NCBI RefSeq assembly: GCF_905147365.1
Contig: NC_056428.1
Coordinates: forward strand, 8,958,001-9,022,000
Reading direction: 5' to 3'
DNA: 64,000 nt
From: Aricia agestis
Lineage: Eukaryota > Arthropoda > Insecta > Lepidoptera > Lycaenidae
The notes under the pieces are model-generated. The model did not search any database and was not told the origin of the DNA. It saw only the letters and a program-made list of their open reading frames with translations. Position numbers and translations under genes: made by a program. Shown one piece after another: positions 22,547 through 34,180 of this stretch (positions are counted from its first letter, which is position 1; each line of letters begins with the position of its first letter).

Positions 22547-25500
22547 CTTTCGGGCCAATGAAGAAACAATCGTGTGTCGCATGCTTTGAATACTGAATCT
22601 GATGTTGCTTTAATTACTAGGAGATTTTAAATCGATTATCCTTAAACTGAATTTGATGTTAGGATTGACAGGGTGAAGGTCAAAGAATTTGGTACGACGT
22701 ATTTCAGGGTCGATTTTGATTATAACTAGCTAAAAGCCTAGCTTTGTGAATGCTTGCGTCGTCACACCTTGTCTGTCTAATGATAAGCCCGGCCGCACAT
22801 TGTACGACATTTCTGATCAGAAACAGAAATGTCGTACAACGTACTGAACATCCGCGCTGTCTCTTACATTTTGTATTGAGCCGAGTGAGCTCGAACTCGC
22901 CGGAAGGATTTTTCGGATAGTGTGCGGGGTGGCGATCTGGCGGAATTCAAATGTTTCTGATCAGAATTCGGACAATGTGTGTGTATGTGTAAAACATCTA
23001 CATATAAATAAAAATTATTATGTTAAGAGGAAACGCTAACACTGTTTTTCTATACAAACGTATTCCCCAATTTGCTCCCTGGACAATGTATCTAGACAAG
23101 TGATTTTTTTATACAATATTGGGATCTGGTAAAGTTATGCCTCTACGTTCGATTTTTCTAAATTTACTAATAAATAAAAAATATGACCCTTCAAAAATCG
23201 CAAAGCAAATATGACTGCCCCGTACTCCCCCGTATCCACCGACCATAAAACAAATTTGAAAGATCTTTAAGATAAAATAAAAACATAGAGGCATAAACTC
23301 ACTCTTCCTGAAGATATTATTATACTAAAAAAATAGTTATGCTCTATTTTGAAGGAGGAATCAGAGGACTACGTTAACTCGATTTACTCGATTAATCGAT
23401 ATCATAAAAATACCAAGATGGTCTAAAAAATTCAATGTCTAGAAAAATATAAAATATGTAATTTACACATGATCTGCTTTTAAAATAGTTGAATAAGTAC
23501 TAATTTTAATAGGCAATTTTCCTGAAGATGTAGTTTTTTAACGCACAGCTGCAAAATATGCACAAAACTATAATAGTTGTCTTTAAAATTTTTAAATGCA
23601 AATTTTAACTTTAAGCACAAATTTTATTTTTAATTTGATTTAATAACATAATTTATAGGTCAGAAAATGTGAGTACGTCTGTGTGTTAACTGTTAAGCTT
23701 AGTGTCAGATGTAATAAATTTTTAAGGTTATAATATTATGTTAAAAACCAGGATGAACATTTTTGTATTTGCCAATAAGGAATGTATGGTATCTACATAT
23801 TTTCTTTGTCCGAAAATGGCATTATGAATTTATGAAATGTCTTATACCTTCTGCAACGTTTGTCTAATTGAGGAATAAATTGGTCGTTAAGCATTAAATG
23901 ATTAGGGACCAATTTTTCTAATAAATTTTTCTAATATAATAATTTTTAATACACAAATTTAATGTATTAACCCACGAAAAATTTGGTGTTAAGTTATTAA
24001 AGCAGTATTGTTCTAAATGATCCAAATAACATGACTGCATTCATATTATCTCAATACGTAATTTTTTTGTGGGATTATACACAACTGCTTCATTTAATTT
24101 ATGAAAGAGTTAAAATATTTTAAGGTTTTAATCGTTGTCATATTATTTAATTTAGTTGGCACTTATTTATTTTTTAATTATTTAAACTTTAAAGGTTCTT
24201 AGCCGCATTTCTTAGAAACGGCTAGTGGCTACGTCTATGTACCCTATATAGATACAGGTACGCGACAATGACGCAATGAGCGGTTATCATTTCAAAGAAA
24301 AGTGAATGTGTCATAAATATGTAAAGCTTTTTTAGGGTTCCGTACCCAAAGGGTAAAAACGGGACCCTATTACTGAGACTTCGTTGTCTGTCCGTTTGTT
24401 TGTCTGTCTGTATTCAGGCTGTATCTTAACAATAGCTATAGATAGACTTCTGGAATTTTTACAGATTGTGTATTTCTGTTGCCGCTATAACAAAAATTAA
24501 TACTAAAGTACAGTAGGGCTTACAACAAATTTGATTTTTTTGGCCTTTTTTGCTCGTGATCAATAATGGCTAAAGGTAGGCACTTGAAATACTCAGAAAA
24601 TTCTTAATTATATTTGTATTTTCATAACTAATAATAAAATTCAAATTAAATAAATGTTTAAGAAAAAAACAAAAACACATTTTTTCCAACTTCCGCTCTA
24701 TAACGGGACGGAACCCATCGTGCGCGAGTCCGACTCGCACTTGACTGATTATTCATTCAAACATACTACTTTATAATATGTATACTACCTACTGAAAGGA
24801 CGTACGTACTTTTTGTCGGGATAAAATTCTATAACTCTACATTAAATTCCTACTAGATTTCCCGCGCGGCTTCGCCCGCGTAAATTAGGAATTTCACAGA
24901 AACCGTACATTTTCGAATAAAAATGGCTATAAATACTCCTTTCACGTGGTCTACTCTATATAAGTGCCAAATATTGCTATAAAAATTGCTCCAGTAGTTC
25001 GTGAGATAAACCCTTTATAATATTTTCCCCGTTTTTACCTTTAGATATCTAACACTGAAATAAGTTTTTAAATCGGGCCTGTAGTTTCTGAGATTAGCGC
25101 ATTCAAGCAAACATACTCTTCAGGTTTATAATATTAAGTACGGTATAGATTTTTTTAAATTATCGCTTGACAAAATCGAGCCTCGATCTAAAAGACTATG
25201 AAAAGGCTCATAATCATGGGACGATGCATGGTATAATATTATGGTAGTGATGATGATGATGATGAATGTAATTTGCATAGTAGCATAATATGCTTTCCGT
25301 TCTTAAAACAACGCCGAAACTCCCACACTTGTATCTATAAAGAATCAGGAGTTCTCTCAGCACCTTCCGAACCACGGTGCAAAATCTTACTTGTTTGTAG
25401 CATATGCTTAGAATACTTCTCACGAAACCGAAGTCACCACATGTTTCCCTATAAATTTTGAGGAGTTCCCTCGATTACTTATGGATCCTTCATCAGATCA

Positions 25501-25737
25501 CCACTTTTGTGAATATAATACCAAATTGGGATGATACCCTATATACCAAAAGAAAAATTTTGAAAATCGGTTAACAAACGGCGGAGTAATCGTTGAACAT
25601 ACGAAAACGAACATAACACCTCCCCCATTTTGAAAGTCGGTTAAAATGGTAGCCTATGTGTTATTCTGATGCATGAGCTATATTATTGTAAAGTTTTATT
25701 AAAATCCGTTCAGTAGTTTTTGCGTGAAAGAGTAACA

Positions 25738-25800
25738 AACATCCATACATCCACACATCCACACATCCATACATCTATACATCCATACATCCAAACAAAC
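25738..25800 (+). repeat. ACATCCAT minisatellite
   Basis: About seven imperfect units of ACATCCATAC/ACATCCACAC follow a GTGAAAGAGTAACAA block. It is part of the tail of an interspersed element ending TTATAATATTAGTAGGAT. Confidence 0.6.
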
Positions 25801-25837
25801 TTTTGCCTTTATAATATTAGTAGGATTCATTTTTAGG

Positions 25838-26770
25838 GATCCGTACCCAAAGGGTAAAAACTGGACTCTATTACTAATTACTAAGTCTTCGATGTCTGTC
25901 CGTTTGTCTGTCTGTCTATCTGTGTGTCTCCAGGCTGTAACTCAAGAACCGCTATAGCTAGACTTCTGAAATTTTCACAGATTGTGTGTATTCTGTGTGT
26001 GTGATCTATTATGACTAGAGATCGCCCAATGGTCGAAATTCGACCTTAGTTTCAACGACATAATATACTACAACGACTACTACCTATATTTTGTAAAAAA
26101 TATTGACTTTATCATTTTTTTTCAACTCTTGTTTCTGGGACTCAGCTGATCTCAGACTGGCCGTGTAGCATGTCTAATAGTATTTTAGATTCAATAAAAA
26201 AAACTATAATCCATTTTCAATTTATCAACTTGTTGTCAACAGACTTCAACCATAAATAAAAGAGTACAATTCGTATGTATAGGCTTGTCACTAAAAAATC
26301 TATCATTTCTCATGTAGGTGTGTTGTAGTGTGTGTGTAATGTTTTATTTGTTAAAAAAATGTATGAACAAAGCATAATTTCGAAATAATATGAGTTCGAT
26401 GCACTCCTTCACCCTTTAAACTATAACTGTGCAAAATTTCATGCACTTACATATCCCCATTTTTCGTAAAAAGGGTTACAAAGTTTTTCATTTGCGTATT
26501 AATATTATGATAAATTAAATATTTAATTTATTTTATCCCAATACACAAACGTGATTTTTTTTTGCAATTTTTTGCTCCATACAAATAACGGCTACACATA
26601 CGCACTTGAAATATTCACGAAATACTCAAATGTATTTGTACTTTAATGATAAAAATAAAATAAATAATTAATTAAATCCCATTCAAAAAAACACAGTTCT
26701 CAGCCTATTTTTGCTCTACTGTGGTACGGAACCCTTCGTGCGCGAGTCCAACTCACACTTGTCCGATTTT
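25838..26770 (+). repeat. AGGGTTCCGTACC interspersed repeat, interrupted
   Basis: The start block (GGGATCCGTACCCAAAGGGT, TGTCTGTCCG, CAGGCTGTAACTCAAGAACC) is separated from the end block (GCGCGAGTCCAACTCACACT) by about 500 bp of unrelated sequence. Confidence 0.55.
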
Positions 26771-26861
26771 TTTTACTCTTAACCCCATTAACTTCAACTT
26801 TTACAAATGTCACTTGGACATTTTTATTTGTTGCGTTGTTTTACATACAAATAAACAAGGT

Positions 26862-27013
26862 GTTCACACGGCGCGCTGCGTTGTGACAGCAGCGCGCAAC
26901 GCACACAATATGACGGACAGCTGCAGCAGCAGCCCCCAAGACGAAGCGGGAGGGGGTGTTGACGTTAAGACTGCTTCGTAATAACGCTGCGATGACGCAG
27001 CGCCCGTGTGGCC
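26862..27013. repeat. GC-rich TIR element
   Basis: The ends are inverted (GTTCACACGGCGCGCTGCGT against CGCAGCGCCCGTGTGGCC). It is far more GC-rich than its surroundings. The open frames across it on both strands follow from composition, not from coding. Confidence 0.5.
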
Positions 27014-27067
27014 GGCTATGCGTCAACGGCCGCGCTGCGTAGACGCAACATCGTGGACTGGCTTCTA

Positions 27068-27221
27068 GGGCCAGGCCACAACAGTGCGTTGCGGCGTCGT
27101 ATCGTGGAAATTTGCAACGCGACAGCGAGATTTCTGATGACATTTTTGCGTTGTGACAACGCATCGTATTATAACGCAAAAATACGATACGACGCCGCAA
27201 CCCAGTGTTGTGGCCTGGCCC
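27068..27221. repeat. GC-rich foldback element
   Basis: GGGCCAGGCCACAAC at the left recurs inverted as GTTGTGGCCTGGCCC at the right, and GTTGCGGCGTCGTATCGT pairs with ACGATACGACGCCGCAAC. Arms are about 45 bp. Confidence 0.75.
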
Positions 27222-27698
27222 TTACGCATGTGGTGCAACCCACTCGTTATATTCTGTTGACGCGGACGCATTCGCGGGCAACAGCTAGGTAATAAATGTA
27301 ATGGATCCGACATAGTAGCTTTGAAGAGACTGGATTAAATTTAGTTTCTTATTACCTTAGCCTTGTCTATCAAAAGGTAATTTATTAGAAGTAAAATTGA
27401 ACTAAAAGTTAAAGTTTAACTTATGCAGTAACTGGCAGGTAAGCAAAGTTAAGCTTACTGCACTAACGTTATAAAAAGTGTTTCTCTCATACATGAATTT
27501 CAAGGAAATAATGTTATTATGTTATGCGAACTGACGTAATATGAAAATTAGCGGAAACACAAAAGTTACTTCATATTTATTATTTTGTTTTCAAATTTCT
27601 TGCTTCCAAAAGCAAACGTAAAAGCGTTTAGAATAAATAAGACAACCACTTGGAACTTAATGTAAATAAACTTTTATTTGGCTTTGGTCATAGAGTAA

Positions 27699-28413
27699 TC
27701 AACGGCGGAGGTAGAAGGAGTACGGAGAAGCGTAGGTGTAGGCGGAGTAGGCTAGCGGCGCGGTGTAGGCAGAGTAGGCGGAGTAGGCTACTGGCGCGGT
27801 GTAGGCGGCCGCTACTGGCGCAGTGTATGCCGCCGCTACTGGCGCGGTGTATGCCACTGGCACGATGCCGGGCTTGGCGGCGGCCACAGCCAGGAAGCAG
27901 GCGAGGAGGAACTAAAAGGAGAAAAAACATATTAAATTTAAATAATAAAATCTTCGATTAAGACCAACAATCCTCGATTCTAAATTGTACTTAGTGAAAT
28001 AAATCAGTAATCAAAATATCGAATCGACACCTATACTGACATTTAAAGTTACTGACAACTTTTCATGAACTAAATTAATCAATTTTTTCAGCCGTGAGGC
28101 AGCTGATGTTGATGAACTATTGCTGAGAATAGTCTCGATGATGGTAGGATTGAAACAAAAAAAAACTAGATCAAAATCAGTCCACCTGTTTGGATACTCG
28201 GCACCGTAGTATCTAAAACACGTCAATTTTATAACATTTTAACTTAAGCCTTTTTAACCCCTGACGAAAAAAGAGGGGTTTCGTCAGGGGTTAAAAAGAT
28301 TTAAGTTAAAACTACATTAAAAAGCTTTAGAGCCTATAATGTATGCAGAGGCACAGGCAGAGGTATGTACAATCAATATAATCATAATATTATAAACTTA
28401 CCAATTTGAACAT
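27699..28413 (-). CDS. Small secreted AYTAPVA-repeat cuticle-type protein (copy 5)
   Basis: Exon 1 (28402-28413) encodes MFKL with a GTAAGT donor. Exon 2 (27699-27911) follows TCTCCTTTTAG. The 74-residue product has the signal MFKLFLLACFLAVAAA, then KPGIVPVAYTAPVAAAYTAP and further AYTAPVA and AYSAYTAPLA units; the tail is SPYSFYLRR, so Phe replaces one Tyr. AATAAA lies at 27673-27678. The 490-bp intron contains a hairpin at 28237-28311. It is a likely secreted structural protein; no domain suggests a different role. Confidence 0.86.
28237..28311. repeat. Hairpin in an intron
   Basis: TTTTTAACCCCTGACGAAA is followed by a short loop and its reverse complement; outside it, TTTTAACTTAA pairs with TTAAGTTAAAA. 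It lies in the intron of the 27699-28413 gene. Confidence 0.7.
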
Positions 28414-28454
28414 TTTGTTTTGATTAGGAGTTCGTACTGTAGCGAATGTAATCT

Positions 28455-28491
28455 GAATGATGAGAACTATCGGGCAAAGGACGGTTTTATA
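28455..28491 (-). promoter_or_regulatory. Core promoter of the 27699-28413 gene
   Basis: TATAAAA (28485-28491) is followed by TCATT, with its A 33 nt downstream. Confidence 0.55.
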
Positions 28492-28619
28492 CTTTGGGTC
28501 AATGAAGACACAACCTTGTGCCGTATGCTCGGAATACTAATTATATTTTATCCGTTATTATGCTTGTCGGAGTAGTATGCAGTATACTGTATAATGTTAC
28601 GTCTTCATTACAACCTCAC

Positions 28620-30780
28620 ACCTAGATAATTAAGATGCTTTAAATAAAACTCCTTTTACATATAAAGCTACATTTATTTTAAATATTATTTTAAAGTAAA
28701 AAGCTTTGGGCTTTGGCGAAGTTTTAAATTTATTCTGGGATAGGTAAGAAATGTTAAATTCGCATTGACAGTGGCAGAGAGAATGGTAGACTGCCGGCGA
28801 AGCGTAGTAGAGGAAGTAATAATAATTATTATGTCTTTCTCTAGTACAAAATGTATTCTTAGTTGTGTGTTTCCTTTTTATTTCTGTCGGCACTCCCAAA
28901 GTGCTCTTTTGTTTTTAATATTCATAGTGGCTAGTTGCGAGTAAAGGAAGAAATAAAATAATTAAAAGATGTAAGTGGATGAAGTGGCAAACCAGCATTT
29001 TTTTTTAAATGCTCGTTTTTTTCATGAATAGAGGCTTAGGACCGTGAACCGTCAATACATTGTGTAACAAACCTAAGTGAGACTACAATTACAATAATTG
29101 AGTAATAATATTATTTCAATAAATATCCCATACAACAAACGTTATTTTTTTGGTCTATTTGGCTCGTAATCCATAATGGCAACATAATATAGAACACTTG
29201 AGATTTTCACAAAATCCTCAATCATAAAATTATGTGTACTTTAATTTTAATTAATAAAAATAAAATAAATAATTAAGTGGGGCTCCCATACAAAAAAAAA
29301 CAATGTTTTCCTTATTTTCGGTCTGGAACGGTACGGAAGTCGGAACCCTTCGTGCGCGAGTCCGACTCGCACTTGGCCGAATATTTTTGATCAACCTGCC
29401 TGAAAATATTATGTATATCTACTATGTGTAATTGAATGAAATTGTGTTAAATCGGTTACTACATGAACATTTCTTTAGAATAATATTATAATACTAGCTG
29501 TTGCCCGCGACTTCGTCCGCGTCAACATAATAATAAAAATATAGATGATTTTCCCCATTTTAGGCTTCCCGACCCAAAGGGTAAAATATGATTGAAGAGT
29601 TCTGTACATCACCTTCGGAACCAGGATATATTTACTTCGGTGCAAATCCATATTTTTTGGTAGTATGTGCTTGAAATCCTTTAGAAAAAGGTAAAATCAC
29701 TATATTATGTTTTCATGTAAATTTCAAGACACACGTCACACAAAATTACGCTGCTTTGGCCTCGCCCTAATAATTTTGTGACTAACGCCTCCCGCCTAAA
29801 ACGCGCAGGGCGCGTGGTATTAAAGGCCCGATTTACATAATATCTTACTGTTTAGCAAAGCGCTGTAAGATATACTTTAGTTGAAACATGTAATGTAAGC
29901 GGAACTTGCTTTAGAACAGGAATTCTACTTGAATTTCAAGTTGAATAAAATTTGTTCCATAACTACAGTAAGCATTCATTGTGGCATCGAAATGATACTT
30001 TACTACAAAATAGATAATAATACTGGAAAAAATGTAAACGTTCAATCGCAGCGCGCTGAAGCAGTAAAGAACTTGCATTTCAAGTTGTACTAAAATACTC
30101 TCCTAAACACTAAGATAATGTAAATCGGGCATAAGTTTTCCGTAGTAGTGTTTCGTATTTCGGAAAAGTATGACATGCTATTGAAATTATGAAACTCGTA
30201 GCCAACTGTGTGGCCTGGAAATAATCGACAGTAAATTAGTGCCGGTCCCTGGTAGTACATAATATTAAACACTACGACGTTCCTCAAATAACGGCCATAG
30301 TACGTCATAACTTACACACATATAACTTATGCTTATAAATACATTCTGATAGTAATAACATCTGAAAACTGCGTACTACGTTATGAACGCTTTGTTTATG
30401 AGAAAATCGTTAATTGTTGTTTCCACTTGGAGGAGCCCTTTGTTTGAATGCATATACAAGTTAGGTGTTAAAATAATGTAAACAATGACGTTTATTAGAT
30501 AGATATAATGCAATTATAAAGCTACGGAGTATAGACTTTTTACTAACATATACAAAAGGATATTACATATTTATATAATTGGATTAAGTCCTTTAGTAAA
30601 TATATTTTATAAAAATAATAATTTCTTCTGCTTTGGACTATTTTAAAATAAAGTATGTAAAATTTCGCCTAAAGAAGAATAATCTGAATAGTCGATTCTC
30701 CATCCTGGTAAACGTAACTTTAGTTAATACTTTCAGTCTTGCTTGTGAATGATATTGATACTTAAATTAAAAAGTTGGGT
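28620..30780. other. Intergenic, repeat remnants
   Basis: No gene is seen. A 3' part of the AGGGTTCCGTACC repeat lies at about 29140-29386 (ending GCGCGAGTCCGACTCGCACT). A Lep1-type end (CTAGCTGTTGCCCGCGACTT) lies at 29495-29520. The rest is unassigned AT-rich DNA. Confidence 0.5.
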
Positions 30781-30827
30781 ATCAGTTTAAATCATTTATT
30801 GTCATTATTCTTCGCAATCGTCCAGTT

Positions 30828-31352
30828 TTAACGGCGCAGGTAGTAAGAATAGGGTGAAGCGTAGGTGTAGGCGGAGTAGGCTAGCGGCGCGGTGTAGGCG
30901 GAATAGGCGGAGTAGGCTACTGGCGCGGTGTAGGCGGCCGCTACTGGCGCAGTGTATGCCGCCGCTACTGGCGCGGTGTATGCCACTGGCACGATGCCGG
31001 GCTTGGCAGCGGCCACAGCCAAGACGCAGGCGAGGAGGAACTGAAAAGAAATAATAATTAAAGTTGGTTTTCTTAATATCAATAATTTCAGGTATCTTGA
31101 TAATAATTTTAATTGAACTCATGAACGTATAATTAATAAAAAGCTATGAAGCATGTTTTCCTAAACACATGAACGAGAGACAACATGATATTTGATCCAC
31201 ATTTAACTTTTACTTCCTAGAACAAAAAGGATTCTAAATTTATCTTTTATTCGTAATTATTAATCGTAACTTTATAATATGCTCAAGTTTAAATATAATC
31301 GTAAACTCTTTTTAAACTTGTATTTAAAATCAACACTTACTAATTTGAACAT
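30828..31352 (-). CDS. Small secreted AYTAPVA-repeat cuticle-type protein (copy 6)
   Basis: Exon 1 (31341-31352) encodes MFKL with a GTAAGT donor. Exon 2 (30828-31040) follows ATTTCTTTTCAG and ends in TAA. The 74-residue product has the signal MFKLFLLACVLAVAAA followed by KPGIVPVAYTAPVAAAYTAP and more AYTAPVA and AYSAYTAPLA units, with the tail SPYSYYLRR. The mature chain appears the same as that of the duplicated pair at 17455 and 21620; differences are confined to the signal peptide. AATAAA lies at 30795-30800. It is the last minus-strand member before the orientation switch and has the shortest intron of the set (300 bp), free of recognisable MITEs. Confidence 0.87.
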
Positions 31353-31425
31353 TTTGATTTTTTTGTATGTGATTTTGTCACGAGAGGACAAATGTGTTTG
31401 ATGCTTCGAATCACAGTCACGACCT

Positions 31426-31432
31426 TTTTATA
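31426..31432 (-). promoter_or_regulatory. TATA box of the 30828-31352 gene
   Basis: TATAAAA lies 74 nt upstream of the ATG. No clear initiator is seen. Confidence 0.55.
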
Positions 31433-31950
31433 TTCAAGATACTGTGAGCTATGAAGTAATATCCTTGCACCGCATGACCGGAATGAACAATTCGTTTATA
31501 ACACTTTTTGGCTAACCACAGCCGTCTGCTTGCTTTTATCTAGTTATCATGTTGATAAGAATCATTACAGCTTTTATGAAACTTAGTATGTACGTATGTA
31601 CTTGGGCATTAAAAATTCTAGCTAGGGCATGCACTATTTGAAAAGGCCTAGTTTTTTTTAAATATATTTTAGTAGTGTTTTACGAGTAATTTTATTTTTA
31701 GCACTTTCTGTACTAATTTAATTAATTAATACCACTTGACATTCTCTTCTAGTTGATGACAAACAGTTTAAAATACACTAAATGATTTACAAGATGTTTA
31801 ATTAATATTTTATTATACCCGATTATTATGAAAATAATTACCTAGAAGATATATTTACTATTTCAAATCTCAAGCTATCTTTATACGGATTGATTTAGCT
31901 TCAGTCCTTGTAGTTTAGACACAAGTTAGCGTAAATACAGTGTTTTATAG

Positions 31951-32101
31951 CAGGAGTGGCCAACTTGATTAGGCCTAAGATCTACTGTCTACTAACGAAA
32001 GAGTCTAAACATCATAGTTTAGCTTATTGGTCATTGTACAGTCTGGTCGAATTATTTATATTTTTTGCCTGGTCACGAAAGACAGGTTAGCCACACTTGT
32101 T
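31951..32101. repeat. hAT-like MITE
   Basis: The ends CAGGAGTGGCCAAC and, on the other strand, CAAGTGTGGCTAACC resemble hAT-type termini. It lies between the two divergent genes. Confidence 0.45.
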
Positions 32102-32252
32102 ATAAAACAACACCCATTCCAGAGCCTTAGCTTCTTTTCATTTCGTTGAAAATGTTTTCCAAAAATACTTTACACCACAATGTGGAACTACTGAACACAC
32201 ACTTACTTTAAGGCCTCTTGGATCTAGACTCCCTAACCTAGGGTCTAGTTCA

Positions 32253-32452
32253 GCCTTTCCCAAAGTGGGCGATAACGCCTACTTGTGGGCGCTGAAGGTC
32301 TAAAGGGCGGGTGGGACCGAGAAAAAAATGGGGGCGTTGTGTAGAGGCTTGGGGGTGATTTATTTCATCTGGATGAATTTTAAATTGAAACAATGGGGGC
32401 GCTAAAATATAATTTGTTCTCAAAGTAGGCAAAATAAGTTTTGGAACCTCTG
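32253..32452. repeat. hAT-like MITE upstream of a gene
   Basis: The left end CAGCCTTTCCCAAAGTGGGC and the right end (reverse strand) CAGAGGTTCCAAAACTTATT share the CAG and TTCC features of hAT elements. The flanks TCTAGTT and ATCTAGG suggest an imperfect 8-bp target duplication. It ends about 230 bp before the TATA box of the 32746-33341 gene. Confidence 0.5.
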
Positions 32453-32678
32453 ATCTAGGTAATATTAAAATTAATAATGTGGAAGAACTGTTTTTAAAAT
32501 ATACAAAATAATCTTAATTCCCCAAGATTTTGTGCTACAATTGTTATTATTGCTCTACATTATGGTATGATGTACCCTTGACCTCAACATAGTGACGCGA
32601 AGGCTGACGCGTGTGCACCATACCAACTAAGTTCCATAAGGATACACCTCCGCTATCCGGTCCACAGTATACACAGGA

Positions 32679-32711
32679 TATAAATAGGGAGCAAAAGGAT
32701 GTCCCATCATT
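32679..32711 (+). promoter_or_regulatory. Core promoter of the 32746-33341 gene
   Basis: TATAAATA (32679-32686) is followed by TCATT, with its A 30 nt downstream. Confidence 0.6.
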
Positions 32712-32745
32712 AAATTGTATCAGTTCAATACATACGATCTCCAAG

Positions 32746-33341
32746 ATGCTGAAACTCGTAAGTATTTAAATTTTTTTAATTAATTAATTTTAATTAAAAA
32801 AATATTGTATGATAAAGTTGCTTTCCATAATATTTGAAAGGACATCTTTTTATTTTATTTTTTGCCACTCAATTCAAATGCCGATTGCAGAATATCCACT
32901 CACTTGAAATAATAATCAACATAGCTTATGGAATATTGTATAATATGTCCAGAATAAAATATTATGTTTAGAGTGTGTTTAGACTTTAGTGTAAAACACA
33001 GTGTCTGATAAAAATCATCCATACATGTAAACTTTCGCGTTTTCATATTTGTTCCCATATAAGGTAGTCGGTAATGAAGAAGTTAGTTTAAGAAACATTT
33101 GGTTACGGAACCATAAAAATCACTAAGCAAAAATCTAATGAATTTCTTTCAGGTGGTGGTAGCTGCTCTCCTGGCCTTCGCCGCCGCCAAGCCCCTGGTA
33201 GTGGAATACCCGATCACAGTAGAATCCTACTCCTCGCCTGTAGTAGAGTACTCTGCTCCGGTCTACTACTCGGACTACTACTCCACCTACGAGTATGCGC
33301 CATACTACGATCATTACCACACTCATCACTACTACGACTAA
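32746..33341 (+). CDS. Small secreted Tyr-rich protein
   Basis: Exon 1 (32746-32757) encodes MLKL with a GTAAGT donor. Exon 2 (33153-33341) follows TTTCTTTCAG. The in-frame ATG at 33138 lies in the intron and is not the start. The 66-residue product has the signal MLKLVVVAALLAFAAA cut before Lys-Pro, then PLVVEYPITVESYSSPVVEY and a C-terminal half dominated by Tyr with Asp, Glu and His (YYSDYYSTYEYAPYYDHYHT, ending HHYYD). The gene plan matches the AYTAPVA genes, but the mature chain is acidic and Tyr/His-rich, not Ala-rich. It could be a Tyr-crosslinked coat or cuticle component; that is inference. AATAAA lies at 33366-33371. It is transcribed divergently from the 30828-31352 gene. Confidence 0.82.
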
Positions 33342-33413
33342 TATGACGTCATAAACCGGATTCGAAATAAAATGACTATATACTGCAAATTGTTTTTTAT
33401 TAAAAGTCCTTAA

Positions 33414-33874
33414 GGCGGGGATTAATCTCAATCCAAAACGATAACTTTGCACACAACCAAAGACCAAGCGTATACGCATCGCAATAAGATTCATTTGAGC
33501 TTAGCATAAAACTGTAGTCACTCGAGCAGATCTTCTCTATTTTTCATGTTTTTTTTTTTTAATATCTTTGGAAATAAACATTAAGAAACAAAATTGTTCG
33601 GTTAAAGAATTTTTAATATACATTTACTAACAACTTATTCAAATAAAATGTATAATTATCCTAGTTAATACTTATATTTCGATGAAATAGATTTTTATCG
33701 GAGGTGAGTTTGTAAATTAATTACAGCCAAAGTGTTAAGTTTTATTAAAATGTTTATGGTTTAAGGTATTTTAAATATTGTGCTTTATACCTCAAATTTT
33801 TTAAAACTTCGTTATTATATTGGAACTAGGTAAACCGGAAGTAGCGGAATAACAAATTGGGGTTTATCCTCGCC
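33414..33874. repeat. TTAA-flanked MITE (copy 2)
   Basis: It is the inverted counterpart of 5941-6398, with TTAA on both sides (33410-33413 and 33875-33878). It begins about 70 bp past the stop codon of the 32746-33341 gene. Confidence 0.75.
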
Positions 33875-33879
33875 TTAAA

Positions 33880-34180
33880 AGGGTGCCGCGGTAGTCAACG
33901 AGGACTTGTTGATTACAGAACCCTAAAACGGAACCCTAACCACCTGATTGATAGGTTAATAGGTAGTATATAATCAAAGGTAGATATAATATAATTTAGG
34001 AGTAACATTGTCCTACAAATAAATAGAACAATCGATCAAATCGAAATATATTTTAATCCTTTCTACGTCGATTTCTGTTAGCTACCACTTTCGAGAATTG
34101 TCGCATAGGAAATTATTGTTTGTCTTATCAAAATGAAGCTACTCACGAAAAATTAGCTTGATAGTAATCAGGTCAAATAA
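33880..34180. repeat. Half copy of the 54690-55654 foldback element
   Basis: It shares TTGATTACAGAACCCTA, ACGGAACCCTAA, AGTAACATTGTCCTACAAAT and ATTAGCTTGATAGTAATC, in order, with the right half of that element. The left arm is absent. Confidence 0.65.

Larger units (their letters stand above)
21167..25349. repeat. Tandem duplication unit 2 (about 4.18 kb)
   Basis: It is co-linear with 16931-21166. The junction at 21166/21167 joins ATCAGG, equivalent to 25344-25349, to CCCTTATACGCTC, equivalent to 16931. Two bases of microhomology (GG) are present. Private insertions are about 40 bp near 23940 and about 40 bp near 25149. Confidence 0.93.

Noticed and set aside
25738..25800. Possible CRISPR-like array
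   Set aside because: The units are contiguous 8-10 bp minisatellite repeats without spacers, in an animal genome.
26721..27313. Several overlapping frames on both strands
   Set aside because: They fall on two GC-rich inverted-repeat elements and have no family resemblance.
33135..33494. 119-codon minus frame
   Set aside because: It runs antisense to the Tyr-rich gene and into the TTAA MITE; a similar start occurs at the other MITE copy.
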